The notes under the pieces were generated by a model. The model did not search any database. It saw nothing but the letters and a program-made list of their open reading frames with translations, and was not told the origin of the DNA. DNA of 64,000 nt from contig OZ037897.1 of NCBI GenBank assembly GCA_964035575.1, positions 744,001-808,000 of the forward strand, given 5' to 3'. Below, piece after piece: positions 47,912 through 58,000 of the stretch. The stretch's first letter is position 1; each line of letters starts with the position of its first letter. The DNA is from Rhynchopus sp. YZ270_cl-10 (taxonomy: Eukaryota > Euglenozoa > Diplonemea > Diplonemida > Diplonemidae). The translations under genes were made by a program, and so were the position numbers.

Positions 47912-47943
<32 letters not shown>

Positions 47944-49329
47944 GCACCACCACCAGTACCAGCAGAAAGTCCGAGGAAGCGGAGGAGAGCTGGGACTGAT
48001 GCATCCCAGAATGTTGCAAAGAAGCGTAAGCCTGCACCGAAGAACGGTCAGCAGCAACAGAAGCAGCAGCCACCACAGAAGAAACAGAAGCCACAGAAGC
48101 CACAGCAGAAGCCACAGCAACCACAGCAACCACAACAGCCACAGCAGAAGCCACAGCAACCACAGCAGCCACAACAGCCACAGCAGAAGCCACAGCAACC
48201 ACAACAGCCACAGCAGAAGCCACAGCAACCACAGCAGCCACAACAGCCACAGCAGAAGCCACAGCAACCACAGCAGCAGCAGAACCCACACCAGCCAGGC
48301 GTTGGGGAGGCGGAGGAGATGGAGCAATTGCAGGCTGCCCTTGATGCAACCCTCCACCAGCCTCCACCAGTGCCGAGGGGGTTCCATAACTTCGGCGTGA
48401 CGTGTTTCATCAACTCTGTTTTACAGTGTTTAGTGTACACGGACTCGTTTGTGAAGTCCCTCTCGAATGCTGGCCCTTTTTCGAGGGCGATACGCGAAGT
48501 GGTGGCTCAGTCAGTGGCTGCCGATGCACAAGATGTGATCCGCCCTACGAGCATACGCGACGCATTAAATGTGAAGGAGCCTGGGTTCACGTATACGCAG
48601 CAAGACTGCCACGAGTTTTTTCTTGTGCTGACGGACGCCCTCGAGGTGGAGGCAAGACGTGGGAAAGTTAAACATCCCACCAACGAAGTGCTGGATCATG
48701 AGACTTTGTCTGTGGCCTCGGCACGAGTAGTGAACTCTTACCTCGAGAGTTCTAATTGTCCAGCAATGGGTTTTCTTTATCTACAGTATGTCCAGACAGC
48801 CACTTGTTTTGGCTGTGACACTAAGTGCCTCACCGTCACCCCCTCACACAATATGATATTGCACTTCCCCACGCGGGACACCGGTTCATTGCCAGTGGCA
48901 TTGGGTGCGTTACTTCAGCACCTCTCTAGGGTGGAAGAAATGCACGCAGAGCAGGAGTACAAGTGCCTGACCTGCCACCCGCAGACCTTCGCAGCCAGAA
49001 TGGTGACACGTGTGATGCGGCTGCCAAATGTTTTGGCAATGCAATTGGCGAGGTTTCACGACCCGCTCAATAAGATCGAGACGATCGTTGAACTTCCGCA
49101 TGAGTTGGACATGGCACCATACGTGCACTCTGACTCTCTAGAGGTGCAACTTCGGTATGACCTGTATGGTGTTGTCTGTCACCACGGACACAGGATGGGG
49201 CACGGCCACTACAGTGCATACGTGAAGTCAGAGGGTACGTGGTATCATTGCAATGATTCAAGTGTGACAAAGAACCCGAGGCTTCTCTTTTCAGAGGCAT
49301 ACCTTCTTTTTTATCATCGTCGGGGGTGA
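47137..49329 (+). CDS. USP-family ubiquitin carboxyl-terminal hydrolase with long repeat linker
   Basis: 730 codons in one exon. The C-terminal 320 residues are a compact USP (peptidase C19) domain: the cysteine box NFGVTCFINSVLQCL (Cys 423), QQDCHEFF in the following helix, zinc-ribbon-like CFGC and CLTC pairs, then the histidine box GHGHYSAYVKSEGTWYHCND (His 691). It would cleave ubiquitin from proteins. Residues 1-225 are an unrecognised helical, Arg-rich region. Residues about 230-275 are PAA repeats and 315-395 are PQQ/QKPQQ repeats. Start choice is uncertain: the first 25 or so codons are in A/T-rich DNA and the real start may be further in. It could be a host gene, or cargo of an element whose ends were not found. 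It is flanked by a 122-bp array and transposon fragments. Confidence 0.78.
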
Positions 49330-50299
49330 TTCTTTTTGGTGCATCGAGACGTTACGTGTTCTTTATAAGATTGTCTGATGGAGGCAGTATCGGCGACAGT
49401 GGGGGAAATAGAGGGGGGTATGAGTTCAGAGAGACTGGGGTTATTGTCTCAGGACCGAGTCAGGTAGTTGAACTTCATCCTTTTTTAAATAGTGTGGATC
49501 TTTGCAGTCGTCGGTTATGTCTGAAAATTCTTAAGTCCACTTTGTGAGGGCCTTTCATTAACATTAAAGGCCACTTTTGTTTTTTTTTTTTCACGAATTG
49601 TTTCTCTCTCGCCTTGTCTTCATTTCAAGTTATGCCACACCCCTCTCAGCAGCCTGCTGATCAGAGTAAATGTTAAAGTATCAGCCTTTCTAGGTGTTCT
49701 TGAGTGAACAATGCAAGCATCCTCTCCAAAGCTTTTCTGTTGCGATTCTTTCTATTTGTTCCGATTTAGCCTTTTCACAAGTTGTGTAATATTTGCAAGC
49801 ACTCTGTTTTGTCAGTTTCTCTTCCTTCTTCGACCAACAAAGATACCACACCACCCCAGACCCTTTCCAATTTTTCATTTCCTCTATTCTTCCCATCCAA
49901 GCCCTCCCCACACAATTCTGTTCCAGATGTAAATCTTGCCATAATTAAACCATTTCTGTAATCTGTGATCGTGCCGCAGGCGCAAGCGGCACTTGAAACA
50001 TTTGAAACAGCATTGTATTGTGCTAATTGGTCGCCACCTGAAGTATCCGTAATTGAACTAGTTATCAAATCTGTGGTCAGTCTCATGGACGAATCATTGA
50101 ATGCTGCATGCGCTGCCGACAATTGAAACGTTTGAAACAATATTGTATTGTACCAATTCACGCGAGAGCCCCCAACCCCAAAATTCTGGGAGGAAAAAAA
50201 GGGGGAAATAAAAAATAAAAAAAAAATAAAAAAAATGCCGGAAAACGCCTAAGTACAAAATAATACTTTGGACAGCTTTTTGTGAAGGAATTACCCTAG
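49330..50299. other. Region after the USP gene, no gene seen, with a short direct repeat
   Basis: GGCCTTT...AAAGGCC (49550-49573) can form a hairpin shortly after the USP stop and an ATTAAA lies inside it, so it may mark the 3' end. TTGAAACATTTGAAACAGCA then TTGTATTGTGCTAATTG (49995-50031) recurs slightly changed at 50124-50159. A/T-rich simple sequence follows at 50190-50240. No protein or RNA gene was recognised. Confidence 0.5.
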
Positions 50300-50309
50300 C
50301 TATCCACCC

Positions 50310-50499
50310 CCTAACCAGGGTGTCGCGAGTACCCCTTTTTTACACGTGTTTCTTAAGGGTTCTACAGGGTTATACAGGCAAAACAGGCGTTTTGGCCGAA
50401 AACCCGGTTTTTCAGGCAGGTAAGCGGGTTTGCAGCGTGTGAAACGTGCCAGAGCGGTGTGAGAACCATGCGTGGGGGGTTGTAACCACTCGTTGCGTT
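50310..50499 (+). mobile_element. Family II fragment abutting the Polinton integrase fragment
   Basis: CCAGGGTGTCGCGAGTACCC through CAGGCAAAACAGGCG to GTAACCACTCGTTGCGTTG matches the internal half of family II elements. It joins integrase sequence directly at about 50500, so it marks the left limit of the Polinton copy. Confidence 0.75.
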
Positions 50500-50883
50500 G
50501 ATGTAGTATTGCTGTCAAGGCTTCTTTGACACTACCCATTGTCTTGTTCTTCAGGGGTCTGGTGTACAACTTTCTACTGAACACATCAATTAGGTTTAGA
50601 ATCCAGGAGTACCCTTTGTTCCGTGTCTTTAGCTTCTGGAAGTCAAGAAGATCCATTTGCATGACGTCATTGATTTCGAATGCTGTGATATGACCTGACA
50701 ACTTGCTTGGTTTCTTCCTAAAGAGTTGATAAGCCCTCTGCTTGTGTATGTAGTCTTCAATCTCATCAAGGGTGTACTTCTGTTCTGCGGCATCTCTACC
50801 TCCACCAAACTGGAAATCAAATAATCTACCAGGATCAGTGATATAACCCGAGTCTCGCCATAATTTATTCAAGGAGTTCATTT
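50500..50883 (-). pseudogene. Polinton integrase, N-terminal fragment
   Basis: It matches the first part of the complete integrase at 60802-62715: an N-terminal region with NKLWRDSGYITDP, then the start of the retroviral-type catalytic core (MQMDLLDF). Only this part remains next to the inserted family II fragment. It diverges from the small hydrophobic protein gene at 50901, the same arrangement as at 62715/62706. A fossil remnant with no expected activity. Confidence 0.82.
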
Positions 50884-50900
50884 GTTTTCTTATACACAAA

Positions 50901-51356
50901 ATGGTTACAACTACAGGTTCAAAAGCTGCAGGGTCGAAGGGGCCGAAGACACCAAAGAGCAGGTATCAGAAGACGCCAGTATATGTCTCACCCGTTGACA
51001 TGCAGAAGATTGCGGATGCTTTAGCTGGGAAGAGCAAGACTGTGTCGGTTACGTTGCATGCGAGTGGGATCAAACGCTATCCATTGCCACTTACCCCAAA
51101 GCAGAAGGAGAATGTTAAGGAGAAGGGTTCAACTCGGATCACTCTAAGTCAACCACAGCTGCTGTTCATTGGAGGTGATAGAAAGGAGGGTGGATTCTTG
51201 CAGTTCTTGGTACCGTTGTTGGCAGCAGGAGCGAGTGCGCTTGCAGGTTCTCTTGGAACACAACTTGGTAGCACAGCAGGGAAGTATATTGATAGGAAGG
51301 TGAACGGACGTGGTTTAGTAGCACCGGGTAGAAGATTAAAAAAAATGGGGGTGTAG
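50901..51356 (+). CDS. Polinton small hydrophobic/basic protein (pX-like), left copy
   Basis: 151 residues. A basic N-terminal tail (KAAGSKGPKTPKSRYQ) and a conserved middle with SVTLHASGIKRYPLPLT are followed by a hydrophobic Gly/Ala segment (QFLVPLLAAGASALAGSLG), probably membrane-active, and a basic C-terminus. The layout resembles the adenovirus pX/pVI-type core proteins found next to the protease in Polintons and adintoviruses; this is by analogy, not clear homology. The counterpart at 62706 is about 90% identical in protein. Confidence 0.65.
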   Translation: MVTTTGSKAAGSKGPKTPKSRYQKTPVYVSPVDMQKIADALAGKSKTVSVTLHASGIKRYPLPLTPKQKENVKEKGSTRITLSQPQLLFIGGDRKEGGFLQFLVPLLAAGASALAGSLGTQLGSTAGKYIDRKVNGRGLVAPGRRLKKMGV

Positions 51357-51436
51357 AGCTCAGTGACCTAAAGCCCCTTCAAGATGACGATATCATAGAC
51401 TGGTGTAGAGAACAGGGTATCAACCAACTTAAAGGT

Positions 51437-51823
51437 ATGGTGATGAGAGATGAGATTACAGACAAGATGAATGGATTGTACTTGATAAACTTAGACGAGA
51501 GAGAGGGTAAAGGAACACATTGGGTTGGATTCTATAGCGCTAGGGTGACCAAAGGTCCCGAGAACATCTACTTTGATCCACTTGGTTTACCCCCTCCACA
51601 AGAATTGACTGCACATTATAAACCTATCACATACAACACAAATCAAATACAGGATGTCTCTTCTACACTATGCGGCTACTTTGTGTGTTTATTCTTTAAG
51701 TTCATGCATAAGTACGAGGACAAATATGAAGGGTTCTATGCAATGACACATGGAATCTTTGGTAATGACACAAAAGAGAATGAACGCGTTCTTCTTGAGG
51801 ATGTATATGATATAACAAAATGA
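51437..51823 (+). CDS. Polinton adenovirus-type cysteine protease, left copy
   Basis: 128 residues from the first ATG. The catalytic histidine is in GTHWVGFY, an acidic partner in YFDPLGLPPP, and the nucleophilic cysteine in LCGYFVCLFF, in the order of the adenovirus maturation protease family (C5/ULP1-like). In Polintons this enzyme processes capsid precursors. Similarity with the right copy appears to extend a little upstream of this ATG, so the true start is uncertain. The stop overlaps the next gene's ATG (ATGA-type junction at 51820). Confidence 0.85.
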   Translation: MVMRDEITDKMNGLYLINLDEREGKGTHWVGFYSARVTKGPENIYFDPLGLPPPQELTAHYKPITYNTNQIQDVSSTLCGYFVCLFFKFMHKYEDKYEGFYAMTHGIFGNDTKENERVLLEDVYDITK

Positions 51824-52452
51824 CTTCATATTGCGTAAAGTGTAGAAGCAAGACTGCGGATGTCGGCTCCGAGGAGACAACAACAAAGAATGGACGTCGA
51901 GGTGTGAAGACGAAGTGTGATGTATGTGGTACAAAGAAGTTCAAATTTGTCGGGGGTCCAGACACCCGTGAAGGAGGAGACATTGTGAAAGCACTGAATG
52001 AGAAGTTTCCAGATACAGAGTTTCATTTTCCTGTCATGAACGAAAAAACAGGACAAGTGGAGAAGGCGAACTTCATGGGACCAAACACAAAGCTGGAGGA
52101 GAGAATTAAAGATCTTGATAAGAACGCTGAACGTGCGTGGAAAGGTGAACAGATACCAAAGGATGACATCATAACACCAGGGAAGTCAAGATTTGATGAG
52201 AGTGCAATGATACACGATCTGCAGTATAAACATGCTGGCAAGATAGGCAAGAGTGGGAAAGATATACGCAAGATGAAACACAAAGCAGACTTACAACTCA
52301 TCCGATCAAACATATATCATGCACTTGACCCCAATAATAAGAGTTCAATAGATAGAGTACAACATATTGCGAGTGTTCCCACCTTCATCCTCAAGATCCT
52401 AGGGGAGACAGCATATGGCAAGATCACAGGGAATGGGATAGAGATCAACTAG
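51820..52452 (+). CDS. Polinton phospholipase A2-like protein with zinc-ribbon N-terminus, left copy
   Basis: 210 residues. Two Cys pairs (CVKC and CDVC) suggest a zinc ribbon in the first 45. Near residue 125, FDESAMIHDLQY fits the histidine/aspartate signature of phospholipase A2-like domains, also found in parvovirus VP1 and some adintovirus-like elements, where it helps breach membranes during entry. The calcium-loop glycines are less clear (ITPGKSRF). It shares an ATGA overlap with the protease gene, so the two are probably cotranslated or from one transcript. A closely similar copy starts at 63637. Confidence 0.62.
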   Translation: MTSYCVKCRSKTADVGSEETTTKNGRRGVKTKCDVCGTKKFKFVGGPDTREGGDIVKALNEKFPDTEFHFPVMNEKTGQVEKANFMGPNTKLEERIKDLDKNAERAWKGEQIPKDDIITPGKSRFDESAMIHDLQYKHAGKIGKSGKDIRKMKHKADLQLIRSNIYHALDPNNKSSIDRVQHIASVPTFILKILGETAYGKITGNGIEIN

Positions 52453-52552
52453 GGGGTCGGGGTCAGTGACCCCTCGATGGAACTGTGTTCCTGAGTCGGG
52501 ATCATCGGGTACCATGCATATCTATATAGATATGTATCTTCAGGAGACGCAC

Positions 52553-52777
52553 TTATATTGTGACTAAACCATTCCCCAACACAACACCATGTCTCTTAGA
52601 AATGTTGGCCAGTACATCAAGCACCTTCTTGTTATCTCTTTCTTCTTGCTTCTCTTGCTTCTCCACCATGTCTACTCCACTACCATCTTTCAGTGACTGA
52701 CCCACCAAATCACTCCAGGTTCTTTTGTTCCCGGACACTTTCCCACTTTCCCTCACTAGATTTGACCACGACGACAT
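52553..52777 (-). CDS. Small Polinton protein of unknown function
   Basis: 74 residues, Lys/Glu-rich and predicted helical (VEKQEKQEERDNKK), with the start MSSWSNLV. It lies immediately downstream of the fibre-like gene on the same strand, one base apart, so it could be in the same transcript. No family was recognised. Confidence 0.45.
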   Translation of the reverse strand: MSSWSNLVRESGKVSGNKRTWSDLVGQSLKDGSGVDMVEKQEKQEERDNKKVLDVLANISKRHGVVLGNGLVTI

Positions 52778-52778
52778 T

Positions 52779-54625
52779 TTAGTATGAAGATTTTACTTTA
52801 CGCAATATAACATGATAGTTTACATTTTCACCTTGATTATTGATGCGCTTCCCATTCTGATCCGTAAGCCAAAACCTTATGCTGTTGATTTGAGTCTTGT
52901 TGGTTGGCACATAGTATGAGCTACCAGGTTCTACCACGTTGTACAAACTACTAGGAGGGAGTGATGGTGGACTAACAACGTATAAAATCTGAGACTTCGC
53001 GCCTGATGTACCGGTGTTGTGATAGGAGTACTTTGGGTTTACAAGATCACAATGTACAACAACTGCTTGGATTCCGTTCGTGATGTCTGCGACATGAGGT
53101 GCAATGTTCACACCTGCACTTATGATTGTATTCTCAGCAAAGCCTAAGATGCCATAGAAGGAACCTGTTCTGAAGTTGACTTGATAGTTAGCAGGTAGCG
53201 TGATCTTAATCTTCTGCAGGGCTAGGATGGGTTCGATAAGGATTCTACAGGCAAAACAGGCGTTTTTCACCAAAAACCGCGATTTTCGCCTCTTTGGGTG
53301 GTTTTTTGGGCCCATACCTGGCCATGTGGGCTGGGAAACGCGATTCTGGGATGTTAGAACCATGTGTAGGCCCTTTTGTGGGCAAAAACAAGCCAAAAAC
53401 CATGCAAAACGTTGCGTTCTGTGACCAGTCTGATGTTTTAACTGGGTTAAGATCCTTTACGATTCCGTTTTGTGCCGGAAGATCTCCCTCATCAACCACA
53501 CGAGCCAGCAGAAAGTGTTTAGGATTCGCAAAACTAAATATCTTCAGTAGGACCATTTTGTAAGTTTGTCAGATTGTACATCAGGTATACCCCACTTGTT
53601 GTCTTTGTGTCAAGATCAATCACAGTGTTGGTAGGTAATCCTCTATCATCCTGGTATGGTTGATATATTTTGTTTTCGATGAGTAACCTTGATGCATTGT
53701 CTTTGTTATCCATAGTAGATTCCAAGGTTGTTGTTAGGGCATTGTCTTTACTGTCCATCGTATTCTCAAGTGTCGTTCGTAGTGTATTGTCTTTGCTATC
53801 CATAGTAGATTCCAAAGTTGCTCGTAGTGTGCTATCTTTGTTGTCCATAGTATTCTCAAGTGTTGCTCGTAGGGTATTGTCTTTACTGTCCATAGTATTC
53901 TCAAGTGTTGTCGTCAATGCATTGTCTTTCGTGTCCATAGTAGATTCCAAACTAGTTGTCAGTATATTATCTTTGCTATCCATAATGCTCTCAAGTGTTT
54001 GTTGACTCAAGTCTTCACTCGATGTCCATGCTGTCCACGGCACTCCTACTCCTCTACGGATTCGAACATACTTCTTAAGGGAGAACACAGCAAGAAGCTT
54101 TTGTGTGACATAGTTTTCGAATACCTTTGTTGTGACAATGAGTTCATAGCTGTTCAAGTTTGTGGGAGCGTTTTGTAAGTTCGGCCAGTCGTATAGGTAG
54201 TGAACTCCTTGGGTTGTGTATGGTGCCGCATTCAAGTCGCCATTTGTATCATCTTTATGGTTGTAGTATGGTGTTGGGATCAAGTCTCTTGTGATTGTGT
54301 CTTTGGTATCCATCAGGGTCTCGAGATCACTTCTTGCTGTACTTATTCTTCCTTGTACATCACTCATGTAGGCTTGAACTTTCCATTCAAGTTTTCCCCC
54401 AATATCTTTTGACACAAGCAACTGATCATCACTTACTGCTTCAGGTACCCTATGCGTGACAATCTCATCAATATGTTTCGTAACAATCTCACCATCCTCC
54501 TTTATAGCAATATGACCATCAGGAGCATTCTCTGGTAGGATTGATGTTGATTTATCGGATTGAAGATAACCAAATACCATTATTTTACTATAATACACAT
54601 CACAATGAATGATGTGTCGTGTCAC
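52779..54625 (-). CDS. Polinton fibre-like/minor structural protein, interrupted by a family III element
   Basis: The N-terminal part (53534-54625) is alpha-helical and includes seven or so repeats of about 14 residues with the pattern TLENTMDSKDN, suggesting a trimeric coiled-coil shaft. The C-terminal part (52779-53230) is beta-rich, with INSIRFWLTDQNG and a YHVILR strand, as in fibre- or minor-capsid-type proteins of Polintons. A family III element sits between them (about 53239-53538), so this copy is broken. The structural role is inferred from composition and position. Confidence 0.6.
53239..53538 (+). mobile_element. Family III short element inside the Polinton fibre-like gene
   Basis: It starts GGATTCTACAGGCAAAACAG and ends GTGTTTAGGATTCGC plus AAAACTAAAT. 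It is close to the reverse complement of 42063-42369. It shows that Helentron-type elements were still moving after this Polinton arrived. Confidence 0.8.
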
Positions 54626-55027
54626 TTAGGGCATACGTTGAATAGTGATTGTCACTGAGATCTTCAATTCAGGAATCTGCTTGTTATCTCTTTCTATCTG
54701 TTCCTCAAGTATCTCAATCTCATCCTCATCCACCTCCTCCTCCACCTCCTCAACCTCCTCAACCTCCTCAACCTTCAGATCTGCTAAGTCATCATTACAT
54801 GGTGAAGAAGCTTCAGTAATCTTCTCTAAGTTCTTGATATGTTTCTTCGATAAACAGTGTTGATTATACCCAAGCTTCTTCACACTCTTTTCACACGCAG
54901 CACAGAAAGCCATCTCATCTTTCTGTCTCTGGTAAGACGCCTTTGCTGACGCAATCATCTTCTCCTTGTTGTTGAGGTAGTAATTCTTGTAGTACTGTGA
55001 ATTATGTGGTGCCATTTTTATAGACAT
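54626..55027 (-). CDS. Polinton C2H2 zinc-finger protein
   Basis: 133 residues; the true start may be the second ATG, four codons in. A Lys/Tyr-rich N-terminus precedes one C2H2 finger (CAACEKSVKKLGYNQHCLSKKH), followed by an acidic run of VEEVEEVEE. Small zinc-finger proteins of this kind occur in many Polintons, with unknown function. It is divergent to the polymerase gene across a 45-bp gap that must hold both promoters. Confidence 0.6.
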   Translation of the reverse strand: MSIKMAPHNSQYYKNYYLNNKEKMIASAKASYQRQKDEMAFCAACEKSVKKLGYNQHCLSKKHIKNLEKITEASSPCNDDLADLKVEEVEEVEEVEEEVDEDEIEILEEQIERDNKQIPELKISVTITIQRMP

Positions 55028-55072
55028 TGTGTTTTTGATTTATATTCTTAAAAAAAAGAAAGTAAAAAGAAA

Positions 55073-58000
55073 ATGATAACATCAGATAAGAAACTCAAGG
55101 AGATAACTCAAGAGTACACAAACCAGATCAAGGAGTACAACAAGAGCATCAAGACTATAACTAAGCTGATAGATTCTGGGGTGTTAAGTGATGTTGCGAT
55201 CCAAGCCATACGACAGGATGTCCTTCTAATTCAAGACAAGATCGCAAATCTCAAGTTGGAACAGAAGAAGGCTCTGGTACCATTTCATGAGGAGAAGAAG
55301 AAGGATAAGGTTGTCAAGAAGAAGATCACAGACAAGGAGCTTCTACCATTCGTACAAGAAGATATCAAAGATCTGAAGACAGCTGTTGCAAAGGCTAAGA
55401 AAGATCTCAAAGGTACCTTCTTCAAGCAGAACAAGTCAAGATTCGTCAGAGACTTCAAACCTGAACAACAAGGGCAGCTGAATGACATCGAGAAGCAACA
55501 CAAGGAAGCCAAACGTAAGATTCTTGATGATGCAAAAGAGACACACAAGGAAGATATCATTCGGGGAAGGCTTGGAATAAAGAAGGAAGAAGAAGAACAG
55601 TCAACTATCACTGAAGACCCCAACCATCTGGAGGAACTTATCGCAAAAACCGCAGTAAAAGTCATCCATGGAGACAAAGGTACAGATGCCAAGATGATAA
55701 TAGAGCTCCCTGAACCGCTAGATGAGTACTTCTCTTCAACAATACGTGCACAATATGACACCATCACCGCATTCATTCAGGGAGACTTAGAAGGCAATCG
55801 CACCAAGAAGGTTAAGTTTATCTTGATGGCCATCTTCAGCAAACCAGACAATGAAACACCCAAACAAATCAGCAAGGAAGTATTCCTCAACAGTGTACTT
55901 GCAACAGACGTACTTGACTTAGATGCAGTTATGAAGCAAGGGAATGAGCTCTTCAACCGCGATGAAGGGGAGTCAGGTTTATTCTTTGTTGGCTTCAAGT
56001 ATGTCACGATATTAACCTACAACACACAGATGAGCATCGGTGGTGAATATATTGATGTTGTGGAGAGGTTCAGTGCCAACTCCAATCTCAAGAAGAATAT
56101 TGTGAATGTAAAGAATGATGAATACCCAGAAGTCAACAACGCTTGCTTCCGTTTTGCTGTGATGGCACATGAGCATAACTTCCCGAAAGACGCATCACGA
56201 GTGAGCAAGTACTACAAGAAGAAGACTGGATGGATTGAGTCAGATTATGATTTTTCTATGTTTACTGACTACACGGTCCCTACAACGGATCAGCAGGTCA
56301 AACACTTCCTGAAGGAAAACAAGAACACATCAATTAGCATATATGGTATTGACGCCACATCCAACTCCGACAAGACAGGCAAGTTCCATGTGTTGAGGCA
56401 CGAGAAGTCCCCAAAGGAAGACCACATCAACCTCCTCTTCCATGACAACCACTACATGCTGATCAAGAACCTGAGCAAGATGATGGGTGATAATAACAAA
56501 TATGTGTGCCCCAAGTGTTTGTCAGTCAAGAAGGATACCAAGAAGGAGATTGATGCCCACCTTGAGTCATGCAACGAGAAACCAACACAGAGAACACAAA
56601 TGGCAAGGTCTGATATTATTGAGTTCTCCGAGAACAAGATGAAGAACAAAGAGATGAAGCCATTCATTATTACAGCAGATTTCGAGAGCTTCCTTGACAC
56701 AAGAGACCAGGATACATCATACAGCAAGATAAAGAAGCAGACAGGCAAAGATGAGACAACCATTCTCCAAACCCATCGTGCAGCCTCTTTCTCCCTAAAG
56801 CTTGTACCCGACACTTCACTCAACTTCACAGGTAAAACACTTTACACATACACACCTTCAGATCAAGATGATGCAGTTGAGTATGAGATTGACTTACTTG
56901 GTCAATTCAACAATGCCTGCCAGGAGATAGCCGAGGACGTTGCAGCATTCATGACCACAAGCCAGAAGGAGTATGGTAGCATTGATAGTGCATGCACCGC
57001 ATTTACAGCTGAAGATAAGGACAGACATGAAGAAGCCAAGAAGTGTGCATTCTGCAACAAGACCTTTAACTTCCAAAACATCAAAGTCAGAGACCATTGC
57101 CATTTGACTGGGAAGTACAGAAGGGCCTTGTGCTCTTGGTGCAACCTCAACAACAAGACAGAGTACAACATCCCCATCTACTTCCACAACGCAAGAGGAT
57201 ACGACAACAACTATATCTTCAAGATGCTGAAGCAGTATGACTCAAATGGCGTCAATGTTCTGAACACCAACAGCCAAACAACAATGCTGATCAAGATGGA
57301 CAAGTACACGAAGGTCAAGGTAAATCATGGGAAGGAGATTAAGAATAGGAAGATTTCGTTCCAGGTGAAGGATAGTCTACAAGTCATGTCGTCTTCGTTG
57401 GACACGCTGTTGAAGAACTTACCCCATGATCAGAAGGTACATCAGCTAGACTACATCAAGACCGCACACAGGGATATTGACGTGAATGATAAAGGTATGC
57501 TTGACCTCTTGTTGGGCAAAGGAGTGTTTCCGTATTCGTACTTCGACAGTCCCAAGAAGCTAAGTGGATCACTACCATCGAAAGACCTATGGTATGACTG
57601 TCTAAGGCAGGATGACATCAAACAAGAAGACTACGATAAAGCCTGCAGAGTGTGGAACACCCTAAAGTGCAAGACCTTCAAAGACTACCACGACTTCTAC
57701 CTCAACATGGATGTGCTTGGTCTTGCAGACGTCCTACAGGCACAAAGGAAGAACCTCCACACAACACATAAGCTGGACATTTGCCACTACTGCAGTCTCC
57801 CGAGCTTCAGCTATGATGCATGGCTACTGAAGCAACAAGAAGATGATGTGAAGATGAAGACCCTGAAGGACCCAGAACTATACGAGTTGTTTGAGGATCA
57901 AAAGCGTGGAGGGTTTACATGCACTGTGAAGAGACACTGCAAGGCCAACAACAAGCACACAAGAAGCGCAGCCACAGCTGAAGTGGGAGAGAATGTTGCT

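Noticed and set aside
47794-48440. Leu/Trp- and Cys-rich frames opposite and beside the PQQ linker of the USP gene
   Set aside because: Shadow frames of CAG/CCA repeats.
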